Shown in pieces: positions 16,264 to 24,649 of a stretch of DNA of 42,365 bases; the stretch's first letter is position 1, and each line of letters begins with the position of its first letter. The DNA lies in the NCBI RefSeq assembly GCF_003034995.1, contig NZ_PZKF01000025.1, positions 1-42,365 of the forward strand. The letters are read 5' to 3'. The stretch comes from Phaeovulum veldkampii DSM 11550 (GTDB taxonomy: Bacteria > Pseudomonadota > Alphaproteobacteria > Rhodobacterales > Rhodobacteraceae). A program made the position numbers and the translations under genes. The notes under the pieces were generated by a model, which worked only from the letters and a program-made list of their open reading frames with translations, did no database searches and was not told the origin of the DNA.

Positions 16264-17835
16264 TCATTCGCCGTTGTTCAATCGCTCGATGATCGCCTCC
16301 GGCACGGTCATGCCGTCCATGTCGGTGCCGATGGCGCAGTCTTTCCAGAAGGCGGGGTTCGAGGGCAGCGGGTTGCGCGTGCAGCCATAGCCCGAGACGA
16401 TGCAGGGAGGGCCGGGCGTGTTGCAGGCATACCGCGCGTCGTATTCGCCGTAGGTGTCGGGGTGGTAGATCTGCGTCGTGCCCATCTGGCCATAGGCTGC
16501 ACGCTGACAGATGCAGGTCATCATGTCGTCCGGCGGCAGGATCTTCAGCACGCTCAGCACGTTCAGCAGTTCGTCATGCGGCAGGGCGATCAGCGTCTCC
16601 ATCCCGATCTCGGGCAGCTTTTCCTTGACTTTGCCCGGCTTGGCGATGTCCTTGCAGTTGCCGTTCGCCATCGGCAGGTTCATCCGGTGCAGCGTCTCTC
16701 GCTCGACCTGCAGCTCGGCGAGTGTTTCAAGCCGATCCTCCATCGTCATGTCGAAATCGAAGCCGAGTTTGGTCAGCGTCGCCTCGTATTGCAGCTTTTC
16801 TGCAATGCGGCGCAGTTGCAGTTCCTGAAACGCCCGCGCGCGTTCCTCGCGGTAGTAGAGGCCGCCCGGTTCGGTTTCGGTGATCGCCCATTCATTGCTG
16901 ATCCCGGACGGATCGCGCGTCGGGTCGATGACCCGGCCCATGCCCGATTTCGGCTCGCCGCTTTCGGCATGTTCGCGCAGCCATTTCTCGCGCCGCTTGC
17001 GTTCGCCGCCGGTGGCCTCGTCCTCGGCGATGGCGGCCAGCTTGGCCTGATATGCGGCGTCCTGTTCGGCGTCTGCGGCGGCGTGGCGGTCCTCCTCGGC
17101 CTTGACGGCAGCCTCGAAGGCGGTGGTGTCGCGGTTGATCTCGGCCAGGATCCTGTTGCTTTGGGCCTGCAGGTTGACGATCTCGGTGCCGATCTCCTCG
17201 GCGGACCAGTCCTCGCGGCGGGCCTCGTCATAGACCTGCTGCGCCCAGTTTCCGTGCTTGACCGCGATGGTGTCGCCCCAGTGCTCCTTGACGATCCCGG
17301 CGGACTGCCAGGCGTTGTAGAGCGGGCCGATATGGGAGAAGCGGTTCTTCAGCCCCGCAAGCCAGTCGGTCATGTCGCCGCCCAGCCCCACGGGATCGGG
17401 CAGCGTCATGGTCGCCAGAACCTTCGTCGTCATCCACAGCGGACGGTCTACCGTGCCCAGGCTGTCGCGCAGGTTGGTATCAGCGATGCGCGCGTTCAGG
17501 AACATCGATAGGTCGGCCGCTGCGGTGCAGGGATCGTCCTGCCCCTCGATCAGCCGCGCCGCCTGAAGCAGGGTTTCGGGATTGTAGGCGTCAAGATCGG
17601 CCACATCCGGCAGCGGAAAGCCCGCGGCGCGAAACTCGGCAAAGCGTTGGCGCAGCGGGGCGAGTTCGGCCACGGCGGCCGAGTCGTCGATCACCGCCGT
17701 GCCGGATTCGATGCCCGCCGCGCCGCCATCGCCTGGCAGGCCGAAGATGTTCGCCGGATCGGCCGCGGTCTGCGCCAGCGCCGGCTGCGCCAGCGCGATC
17801 AGGGCCGCGAGGGCAAGGCGGGGACGGGTCGTCAT
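16264..17835 (-). CDS. Exported coiled-coil/cysteine-rich protein of unknown function
   Basis: A 523-aa protein with a signal peptide (1-22, ending ALAQ). Residues about 200-300 are rich in Ala, Glu, Lys and Arg (AAVKAEEDRHAAADAEQDAA) and probably form a coiled coil, as do about 325-385. The C-terminal 130 residues hold seven of the eight cysteines (C394, C441, C443, C471, C478, C485, C500), with a CIC pair and CNTPGPPC, which suggests a disulfide-stabilised domain outside the cytoplasm. I do not recognise a family. The start overlaps the stop of the 1136-aa gene by 4 bases, so their production is coupled. Confidence 0.6.
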   Translation of the reverse strand: MTTRPRLALAALIALAQPALAQTAADPANIFGLPGDGGAAGIESGTAVIDDSAAVAELAPLRQRFAEFRAAGFPLPDVADLDAYNPETLLQAARLIEGQDDPCTAAADLSMFLNARIADTNLRDSLGTVDRPLWMTTKVLATMTLPDPVGLGGDMTDWLAGLKNRFSHIGPLYNAWQSAGIVKEHWGDTIAVKHGNWAQQVYDEARREDWSAEEIGTEIVNLQAQSNRILAEINRDTTAFEAAVKAEEDRHAAADAEQDAAYQAKLAAIAEDEATGGERKRREKWLREHAESGEPKSGMGRVIDPTRDPSGISNEWAITETEPGGLYYREERARAFQELQLRRIAEKLQYEATLTKLGFDFDMTMEDRLETLAELQVERETLHRMNLPMANGNCKDIAKPGKVKEKLPEIGMETLIALPHDELLNVLSVLKILPPDDMMTCICQRAAYGQMGTTQIYHPDTYGEYDARYACNTPGPPCIVSGYGCTRNPLPSNPAFWKDCAIGTDMDGMTVPEAIIERLNNGE

Positions 17836-20800
17836 GGCACGGTCTCCTCAAGCTCGGCGCGCAACAACCGCACATATTCCTCGGCGTCGAAGTCCTTGGT
17901 GCCCATCAGCAGCAGCCGCGACCGCGCCGTCATGCCTGACGGGGTGATCCAGCCGCCGTCCACAGACCGCAGCGTCATCTTCGCGGCGCCATAAGGATCG
18001 AAGGACCGCGACTGGACGGTGGCGAACAGCGACACGCCCTTGCGAAACCCGATTAAATCGGGCGCGTGAAGATCGGTGATGCCAGGCAGCGAGACGGTCG
18101 CGGCCCCCCTGTCGATGCGCAGGGTCAGCCGCCCGTCCCAGCCCGCCATCTTGGCCGCTGGGATGCGGCGGGTCCAGGTGGCGTAGAACCCGCCTTGCAC
18201 ATGCAAGAGCCAGTCCTCCGCCAGCCGCCCCTTCGCCTGCCGAACGAGGGAGATGAAGATCTCGCCGCTGTCGTCCATGTCTGGCTGGGGCGTCTGCGAC
18301 AGGGTGACATATGCGCCATCCGTGGCGGCAGGATCGAAGGCGAAGTCAAGGCGATAGGACGTGCGGTCAAGCCGACGGTCCAGCACCGCCACCGGGGCCG
18401 ACGACAGCACCCCGGCGCGGCCGCCCTGATACCCCTCGGGCGCTAGGACCACCACCGCGCCATCTGCGGTGAACTGCCCCGCCTCTTCGAAGGTCAGGCC
18501 GGCGACGCCGTGGCCTTCCCAAGGGGCGGCGGGATCTGGGAACAGGCGCACCACCGGAAGCGGCTCTAGGGCAGAGGGGGGCAGGTCGTCGGCAACCGCG
18601 GGTGCGGCGGGCATGCGCAAGAGGGTAATCCGGCGCATGGCCATCTGCGCGGCCTGGCTGTCATGGTCGCCCATCGCCAGCACATAAAGCCGCAGGCCGG
18701 CACCCGATTGCAGCACGGGCCAGGGCAGCACGTCGTCGGGGAAGCCTTCGGCCACGATCTGCACCCCTTCGGGCGTCAGCACCAGATCAACCACGGCGGG
18801 GATGCCTGGCACGACCGCGTGCAGCGATTCGGCCGTGTCGATGGTGCGGGTCAGGTAATGCGCATCGCCCACCTTGCGCCAGTGCAGCAGGGCGCGCGGG
18901 CGGTGCGGCTCCTGATCGGCGTAGGACATCGACGCCGCCAGCGCCACCTGCACCCCCTGCGTCGCAGCCGGGTCGAACTCCAGCCGCAGGCGGGCGCTGG
19001 CGCCGGGGCCGAAGCGGTCAAGCCAGATGACCGGTTCAGGCGAAAACAGCCCGAGGCCCTGCAGCGCTGCTCCCGCGGCGTCAACGTGCAGGCCGTCGCC
19101 AACACTGATCAGCGGGGCCGAGCCCTTGGGGCCGTGCAGCGCGAAATGCGGGCCGGGGGTGCGGCCGTCGAACAGCTCCACCTCTTGGGGCGCATCGGCC
19201 AACAGCGCGCCCGGGTCGGCATCGGCGGCGACCGCCACATCCTCCATCCGCACACCGCGCAGGGCCAGCAGTGCGGAAACCTCACCCGACGGCGCGGTGG
19301 CCGAGATCTGCAGATGGAAGGGGCCATCGCCCGGCAGGGCGGCAAGCCGCCCCTCCAGCAGCACCGCGCCGGTACCGTTCGAGACAAGGATCAGCCCGTC
19401 GGGCCGCATCTCGATCTGCAGGCCGGCAAGCGCCGTCGCGTCGGGCAGCGGCATGCGGCCCTGCATCTTCTGCTGCACCGCAAGCACCAGTTCGGGCACG
19501 ACATCGCCGTCCCGTTCCACCGCCAGCCAGACTTCGTGGTCGTGCCAGTCAAGCTGGTCTTCCAGCCCCGGTTCAACCAGCGCGATGACGATGTTGTCCA
19601 GCCGCGCGGTGTCGAGGTCGATCGACAGCCGCGTGGCAAAGCCGTCCGATGCCGAAGGCAGCCGCACTATCGGCGCCGTGGTGCGCAAGCCCGTAACGCG
19701 GAAATCCGGGCCGGCCGGCACCTCGGCGACAAAGGCCCCGCCCTCGAACCGGGTCCACTCCGCCTGCCCGCGCCGCGCAAGATGCAGCGCCCAGTCGGGG
19801 GATTCCACGCCCGCGAACAGCTGGCCCGGCGGCTCTGCGGGCTCGGCCGTGGGTTCGGCAGCAGCATGCGCGGCGGGCGCTGTAGCGGCCAGATCCGCAA
19901 CCTCGATGCGGAACCCGGCGGCGCCATCGGCACGCAGCAGGACCAGAAGGCGGCGCGCGGGGTCGGCCAGCGCCACGTCCCTGCCACCCGCCGCCGTCAA
20001 TGCTCGGAGCCACAGCATGGCGGCTTGCGGTTGGCGCGGGTCCTGCGGCAGCGAGACGACGGCCGCTTCGATCGTGCCAGCCGCGCAGCCCGCCACCACC
20101 TGCGGCGCAAGGGCCATCGCGGCCAGCGCACCGGCAAAGGCATCGCCCGCCACGTCGCGCGCGGTGCATCCGCCCTCGAAGCCGCTGGCCACCAGCGCCA
20201 GCGTCTCGGCCGCCGACAGCGCCGCCGCGGGGGCGGCAGGTGCGGGCGCGGGAGGGGGCGCTTCGGCTGTTGCTGTCGGCGCCGGCTGACCGAAGGCAAA
20301 GCTCGCCGCCATGTCCGCCAGTTCCTGCCGCAAGGCGGGCGGTGCGTCGGCGGCGTGCAGGGAAGCCAGCATCACGTTGCCCTCCGACGCGCTGCCGGTG
20401 AAGATCCAGGCATTGCCACGTCGGAACGGCAGGGTGATGCCGGCAAAGGGATAGACCTCGGCCTCCAGCGTGACAGCCACCCCCTCGATCCCGGCGAAGG
20501 GATCATGGCTTTCGCCGAGGATATCGGTGGGGATTGCGGTTTCGGCCAGAAAACGGTCCCACCACAGCAGCACCGTGTCGGCCGTCGCCAGATCGAACAC
20601 CGCGACATGCAGCAGCGCATCACCCGCCGGCGACAGCGCCACCAGACCATGCCCCTCGTCAGGACTGACCGGATGGATGGTCCAGCCCGCCGGAATGGCC
20701 AGCGAAAACCCACCTTCGGCGTGATGGTTCCGGCCGCCCGATGCCGCGGTGCCCGGCGAAGCCTGCGGCACGACCGTCGCGGCCGAGGCCGGGTCGCCGG

Positions 20801-21242
20801 CAAATCGCACCGACTCGGCGATCGGCAGCAGCAGCGCCTCCAGCGCCTGCGGATCGGCATCGCTGCCTCCCACCGTCAGCAGCAGCCGTTCACCATTCCG
20901 GTTCAGTCTCTCGAACGCGATGGTAACCTGCACCAGCGGCCCGGTGCGCGATTGCCTGACCAGCGCGGGCCCGGCAGGAAAGCTGCGCGTCTCGGCCGAC
21001 AGCTCTCCATCGTGGCCAGTCAGCGGCTCGTCCGGGAACCACCAGCGGACCATCAGATAAGCCCCGCCGGGACCGGTGAAATCGACCTCGCGATCACCCC
21101 GCCGGCCCGCCTCGGCCCAGTCGGCGGGAACCTGCGCCTCGGCTTCGCCCAAGGTGTGCAGCGCCTGCGCCCAAACCGCCGCAGGAAGGAAGACCGCCAG
21201 GCAGAACGCCCGCAGAAGAGTCATGGCCAGAAAACCTTTCAT
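17832..21242 (-). CDS. Very large exported protein with PsbP/DcrB-like and repeated beta-sandwich domains
   Basis: A 1136-aa protein with a signal peptide (1-25, ending AAVWA). Two PsbP/DcrB-like units follow (about 30-148 and 175-317; the second opens GGFSLAIPAGW), then a Pro/Ala linker (319-342), a short domain with C359 and C386 (345-455), a second linker, and three LamG-like beta-sandwich segments (about 472-668, 688-876, 898-1095). The last two are clearly related: LRLEFDPAATQGVQVALA (752-769) matches LDFAFDPAATDGAYVTLS (965-982), and each is followed by a conserved MRRITL/KMTLRS strand. It may bind envelope components or surface glycans, but that is a guess. GAGGAG lies upstream of the start. 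No family assigned. Confidence 0.6.
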   Translation of the reverse strand: MKGFLAMTLLRAFCLAVFLPAAVWAQALHTLGEAEAQVPADWAEAGRRGDREVDFTGPGGAYLMVRWWFPDEPLTGHDGELSAETRSFPAGPALVRQSRTGPLVQVTIAFERLNRNGERLLLTVGGSDADPQALEALLLPIAESVRFAGDPASAATVVPQASPGTAASGGRNHHAEGGFSLAIPAGWTIHPVSPDEGHGLVALSPAGDALLHVAVFDLATADTVLLWWDRFLAETAIPTDILGESHDPFAGIEGVAVTLEAEVYPFAGITLPFRRGNAWIFTGSASEGNVMLASLHAADAPPALRQELADMAASFAFGQPAPTATAEAPPPAPAPAAPAAALSAAETLALVASGFEGGCTARDVAGDAFAGALAAMALAPQVVAGCAAGTIEAAVVSLPQDPRQPQAAMLWLRALTAAGGRDVALADPARRLLVLLRADGAAGFRIEVADLAATAPAAHAAAEPTAEPAEPPGQLFAGVESPDWALHLARRGQAEWTRFEGGAFVAEVPAGPDFRVTGLRTTAPIVRLPSASDGFATRLSIDLDTARLDNIVIALVEPGLEDQLDWHDHEVWLAVERDGDVVPELVLAVQQKMQGRMPLPDATALAGLQIEMRPDGLILVSNGTGAVLLEGRLAALPGDGPFHLQISATAPSGEVSALLALRGVRMEDVAVAADADPGALLADAPQEVELFDGRTPGPHFALHGPKGSAPLISVGDGLHVDAAGAALQGLGLFSPEPVIWLDRFGPGASARLRLEFDPAATQGVQVALAASMSYADQEPHRPRALLHWRKVGDAHYLTRTIDTAESLHAVVPGIPAVVDLVLTPEGVQIVAEGFPDDVLPWPVLQSGAGLRLYVLAMGDHDSQAAQMAMRRITLLRMPAAPAVADDLPPSALEPLPVVRLFPDPAAPWEGHGVAGLTFEEAGQFTADGAVVVLAPEGYQGGRAGVLSSAPVAVLDRRLDRTSYRLDFAFDPAATDGAYVTLSQTPQPDMDDSGEIFISLVRQAKGRLAEDWLLHVQGGFYATWTRRIPAAKMAGWDGRLTLRIDRGAATVSLPGITDLHAPDLIGFRKGVSLFATVQSRSFDPYGAAKMTLRSVDGGWITPSGMTARSRLLLMGTKDFDAEEYVRLLRAELEETVP

Positions 21243-21258
21243 CGTCAGATGCGTCTCC

Positions 21259-21966
21259 TCAATGTGCCGGCTCCAGCCTTGGCAGGCCGCGTTCGGTCAG
21301 TGCGCGCTGGACACGGGCAAGCCCGTTTTCGAACCCTTCCCGGGGAAGGCGCCGGCTGCGGCCGGTCCGTAGCACGATCTCGACCCCCGTGCTGGCCCGC
21401 GCCAGCAGCACCGCACCGGCAGCACCCGGCGGCAGGAACGGTGCCACGGCACGAAATACCCTCAACCGGTCGCGCCGCCAGGGCCGCCAGCCGATGATCT
21501 CGTCCCAGCCTATCCGTTCGGTTCTCCGCAGGCTGCTGATGCTCAGCCCGGCAGGACCGACCCAAAGCCCGAAACAGGCGTTTGACGCCGCGACGAACAG
21601 CAGGGCCAGTGGCGCAGGCAGAAGTGGCCAGATCAGCAGCGCCGAACCGTGCAGCCCCTCGGCGCCTTCGGCCCGGCCGATCCAGACCGGAAGCGCCACG
21701 AACAGGGCAAGCAGCCCGACGCCGATGATGTCCGGCCCGATGACCGCGCTGCCGCGGTGCATCGTGCTTGTCCCCGCAGGGAACCGGGCTTTCGGCCAGA
21801 GGATGTATAGCGCCAGGCCGGACGCAAACCCGAGCATGACCGTCCAGAGAGGAGCCGTGCCTGAGACACTGGCTGATAGACAGAAGAGTGCCGCCACGAC
21901 AGTACGCAACGCGATCTCCGAAGCTCCTTTTCCCGTGGGCCAACTCAACGTGATTATCTCGCTCAT
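21259..21966 (-). CDS. Inner-membrane protein with PH-like C-terminal domain
   Basis: A 235-aa protein and the first gene of the exported-protein cassette. Four hydrophobic stretches (about 17-37, 39-57, 78-97, 106-134) are followed by a cytoplasmic or periplasmic domain of about 100 residues that looks like a bacterial PH domain: VGPAGLSISSLRRTERIGWDEIIGW, then GVEIVLRTG and RLPREGFENGLARVQRAL. Such a layout is found in YdbS/bPH2-type proteins. I chose the ATG at 21966; an ATG 54 bases upstream adds no membrane segment. The next gene starts 16 bases after its stop. A 6-bp dyad (TGCTAA/TTAGCA, 22055-22070) lies in the promoter region. Confidence 0.6.
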   Translation of the reverse strand: MSEIITLSWPTGKGASEIALRTVVAALFCLSASVSGTAPLWTVMLGFASGLALYILWPKARFPAGTSTMHRGSAVIGPDIIGVGLLALFVALPVWIGRAEGAEGLHGSALLIWPLLPAPLALLFVAASNACFGLWVGPAGLSISSLRRTERIGWDEIIGWRPWRRDRLRVFRAVAPFLPPGAAGAVLLARASTGVEIVLRTGRSRRLPREGFENGLARVQRALTERGLPRLEPAH

Positions 21967-22054
21967 ATCACACCCCGCGATCGGCGGAGGCAGGGACGAT
22001 CTTGATTGCCAAGTCCACACCGACCGTCCTCCGAGATTTGAGAATGTTTGCAGA

Positions 22055-22070
22055 TGCTAAGAATTTAGCA
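22055..22070. promoter_or_regulatory. Palindrome upstream of the exported-protein cassette
   Basis: TGCTAA (22055-22060), four bases, TTAGCA (22065-22070) form a perfect dyad in the most AT-rich part of the 195 bases between the cassette and the IS5 element. It lies 89 bases before the first start codon on the minus strand. No clear -35/-10 pair can be assigned, so operator function is only suggested. Confidence 0.35.
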
Positions 22071-22161
22071 ATGACGTGGATCAATCCGCCCGCGACTCCT
22101 CGACAGAAGACTGGGCCCGGAGATCGGTGGTTACGGCGGAGCCGTCCAATGGAAGCTTCAA

Positions 22162-23333
22162 GGAACGTCTGAAAAACCTGCGCGTTTTGGCGTGATCTGA
22201 TAGGATTTGCGGGGCGCGACGAGGAGCCCCGCCGATGCCGAAATAGCCTGCCTTTCCCGGTCTTCGAGACGCGATGAAGAAGAAGGTAACGCGGCGCGAG
22301 CAGTTCCTGACGGAGATGGAGGCGGTTGTTCCGTGGGGGCGGCTGCTGGCGCTCATCGCGCCGCATTACCCCAAGGTCGGACCTAAGGGCGGGCGCCCGC
22401 CGATGCCGCTGGAAACGATGCTGCGGGTCTACTTTCTTCAGCACTGGTATGCGCTGAGCGACCCGATGGCCGAGGAAATCCTATACGACAGTGAGGCGAT
22501 GCGTCGGTTCTCCGGGATCGAACTGGGTGACGACCGCATTCCCGACGAGACCACGATCCTGAATTTCCGGCACCTGCTGGAACGGCACGGGCTGACCGAG
22601 GCAATCTTTGCCGACGTCAACGCCCATCTGGCCGACAAGGGTATCACGCTGCGCTCGGGCACGCTGGTGGACGCGACGATCATCGACGCGCCGTCATCGA
22701 CCATGAACAAGGCCAAGGCCCGCGACCCCGAGATGTCGTCCACGAAGAAGGGCAACGACTGGTATTTCGGCATGAAAGCACATGTCGGCGTGGATGCGGA
22801 CAGCGGCGTGACCCACAGTCTGGAAACCTCGACCGCCAAGTTGCACGATAGCCAGGTCTGGGACGAACTGCTGCACGGCGAAGAAACCTCGGTCTGGGCC
22901 GACAAGGGCTATGTCAGCGCCGACCGGGAGGCCGCATTCGCGGGGCCGGGCAAGGTCTGGGGCGTCATGCGCAAGGCCCCGAAGGGTGGCTCGCTGCACC
23001 CGGTCGACGAACGGATCAACCGGATCATCGCCATGGTGCGCGCGAAGGTCGAGCATCCTTTCCGCATCATCAAGCGTCAGTTCGGCCACGTGAAGACCCG
23101 TTACCGCGGCCTCGCCAAGAACCGCGCCCAGCTGTTCACACTCTTCGCCCTCGGCAACCTGTTCCTGGTGCGACGGAGGCTGATGGCATGAGGACGAGCC
23201 TGCCTGAAACCCACGAAAGGGCCGCTCAGGCGGCTCGAAATGCGCGAAAACAGTCTACGGACGCAGGTATTCGGGTGGCACAACGAGTCACGCGGCCATC
23301 TTGGCGCAGCCAAAGCCGTTGATCAGACGTTCC
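22162..23333 (+). mobile_element. IS5-family insertion sequence, intact
   Basis: A 1172-bp element with terminal inverted repeats GGAACGTCTGA (22162-22172) and TCAGACGTTCC (23323-23333); extending the match gives 14 of 16 positions. It is flanked by a 4-bp direct repeat TCAA (22158-22161 and 23334-23337), the size expected of an IS5-family target duplication. It encodes one transposase (22274-23191). Perfect ends and duplication indicate a recent insertion. It landed 195 bases upstream of the exported-protein cassette, between that promoter region and an IS3 relic. Confidence 0.92.
22274..23191 (+). CDS. IS5-family transposase
   Basis: A 305-aa DDE transposase of the IS5 family. The N-terminal part carries the usual VPWGRLLALIAPHYP and GRPPMPLETMLRVYFLQHWY segments; the catalytic residues are D133 in LVDATIID, D210 in VWADKGYVSADRE and E260 in KVEHPFRIIKRQFG. 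It is full length and undisrupted, so it is probably active. It lies within the inverted repeats mapped at 22162 and 23333 and reads away from the minus-strand cassette. A 5-bp hairpin (GCCGC/GCGGC, 23221-23234) follows the stop. Confidence 0.95.
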   Translation: MKKKVTRREQFLTEMEAVVPWGRLLALIAPHYPKVGPKGGRPPMPLETMLRVYFLQHWYALSDPMAEEILYDSEAMRRFSGIELGDDRIPDETTILNFRHLLERHGLTEAIFADVNAHLADKGITLRSGTLVDATIIDAPSSTMNKAKARDPEMSSTKKGNDWYFGMKAHVGVDADSGVTHSLETSTAKLHDSQVWDELLHGEETSVWADKGYVSADREAAFAGPGKVWGVMRKAPKGGSLHPVDERINRIIAMVRAKVEHPFRIIKRQFGHVKTRYRGLAKNRAQLFTLFALGNLFLVRRRLMA

Positions 23334-23433
23334 TCAACGTGCGGAGCGCGTCACCTTCCTGCGATGTGCCTGGACCTGTTGCGGATTGGTGCCGCTGCTT
23401 TGATCACGTAATGTGCAGCAAAGGAGATGAACC

Positions 23434-23640
23434 ATGGACACAGGCAGGACGGATGAATTTTGCAGGGATGCGGTGCGGATCGCGTTGACGAGTGGGCTTT
23501 CGCGGCACGTAATCATGCTGGGCCGTCAGCAACCGCATGAAACGCGATCTGGCGATCCGGGCACTGAAAATGTCCATCGCCCCGCGGTCCCCGCTTCGGG
23601 GCTGCATCTTCCACAGCGATCGCGGCGATCCCTGCCTTGG
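23434..23640 (+). pseudogene. Decayed IS3-family transposase (OrfA start joined to OrfB fragment)
   Basis: The frame starting at 23434 gives EFCRDAVRIALTSGLSRH, which is the start of an IS3-group OrfA; similarity stops at about 23509. From 23537 another frame gives KRDLAIRALKMSIAPRSPLRG then CIFHSDRG, which is the second-aspartate block of an IS3 OrfB. The several hundred bases that should lie between are missing, and after HSDRG (about 23624) the similarity ends again. No inverted repeats are recognisable. It is a dead remnant, now flanked by the IS5 element and a cytochrome gene. Confidence 0.75.
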
Positions 23641-23930
23641 GGGGCAAATCCCCGCGTCAGGCGGCATGGTGACGATCCGATGGGCGACTACGCCTTCGGC
23701 TGGATCCGGGCAGAACTCGGGTTGCAGGAGCATCGGAAATGATGGGTGACGCGGTAATACGCAGGGCCAAGCGGTTGACGAGCGCGCAGATCTGCACCGA
23801 CAACAGCGCAGAAGCGCCCAAACTTCATGCGTCATCCGTCTATCTCGGTTTGGGTCCGATTGTGCTGTTGCCTCAGTTTTCGAGACATAACCCGCTACCA
23901 GTTCCTTCTGAACGCACGGGAGGCGCAGAG

Positions 23931-24236
23931 ATGATGCGATACCTCGCCGCAGCGCTGGTTGTCCTTGCGGCCCCGGTCAGTGCCGACCCGATAGGCGATG
24001 GCTCTGCCCTGGTGCAGGAGAACTGCGCCCGCTGCCACGGCGTCACCGCCGAGGATCACAGCCCCAATCCTCGGGCAATACCGTTCCGCTTCCTTGGCAG
24101 GCTCTATCCGATCGAGAGCCTGGGAGAGGCACTGGCAGAAGGGATCATGGTCAGTCACGAAATGCCGGAGTTCGTGCTGGAGCATGACGAGGTCCTGGCA
24201 CTGATCGCCTATCTCGATTCCATACAGGTCCGGTGA
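23931..24236 (+). CDS. Small exported c-type cytochrome
   Basis: A 101-aa monohaem cytochrome c. A signal peptide covers residues 1-18 (VVLAAPVSA), the haem site is CARCH (32-36), and M78 in SHEMPEF is the likely distal ligand. The family segments PFRFLGRLYPIESLGEALAEG and LALIAYLDSIQ are present, so the gene looks complete. I chose the ATG at 23931 because GGGAGG lies 8 bases upstream. It would carry electrons in the periplasm. It stands alone with no oxidase or dehydrogenase partner, bordered by the IS3 relic and the IS91 unit, so it may have been stranded by insertions. Confidence 0.88.
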   Translation: MMRYLAAALVVLAAPVSADPIGDGSALVQENCARCHGVTAEDHSPNPRAIPFRFLGRLYPIESLGEALAEGIMVSHEMPEFVLEHDEVLALIAYLDSIQVR

Positions 24237-24649
24237 GAAGAGGGAACTGAACCGCAGTTCTGACTCGAGCCGGAAAGCGGACGTCGTTTCTTCACAAGCC
24301 AAGGGCTGCTTTCCTGAAGGTTTTTCGACGTGGACCGCAGCGCGACGGTTGCCGCCGGGTGGTGGCGGTCCACGTTGACAAACCTCGGAAGGACGAAGCC
24401 GCGGGGGGCAAGGCGCTGCCTATGGAGAAAGAGCGCCGAGGGTGTGGTCCACATGGCCGACAAACGGGCACCGGAGTTCGGGGCGCCCGGCGAGAGCCTG
24501 ACTTTTGCCGCCAGTTGCCGGTGCTTTGAGCCTCGAAAGCGGGCGACCGTCTGCCGAATTTGGCGATCCGTTCCGTCGCGCGCAAATCGGGGCCACGCCG
24601 GTTCGAGGCAAGCACCGGCGGCGGATCAGGCAAAGGGATGGGCGTTTCA
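24237..24649. other. Gap between cytochrome and IS91 transposase; probable IS91 end region
   Basis: No convincing gene. The main structure is an 11-bp perfect inverted repeat, ACGTGGACCGC (24328-24338) and GCGGTCCACGT (24365-24375), with a 26-base loop. It could be a terminator-like hairpin for the cytochrome gene (there is no T-run) or part of the IS91 terminus, since IS91-type elements carry hairpins at their ends. A stretch here (about 24390-24412), read on the minus strand, resembles 26856-26882 beyond the recombinase (both hold GGCTT-GTCCTTCCG). Exact IS ends cannot be set by eye. Confidence 0.4.

Noticed and set aside
14072-16390. A 772-codon open frame on the plus strand opposite the 859-aa gene
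   Set aside because: Its translation is rich in Arg, Gly and His with no domain, while the opposite strand has a signal peptide and a coherent protein.
16219-17511. A 430-codon open frame on the plus strand opposite the 523-aa gene
   Set aside because: No recognisable domain, and it crosses the end of one minus-strand gene into the next; treated as shadow.
18663-21497. A 944-codon open frame on the plus strand opposite the 1136-aa gene
   Set aside because: Low-complexity, basic translation typical of an antisense shadow; it also crosses a gene boundary on the other strand.
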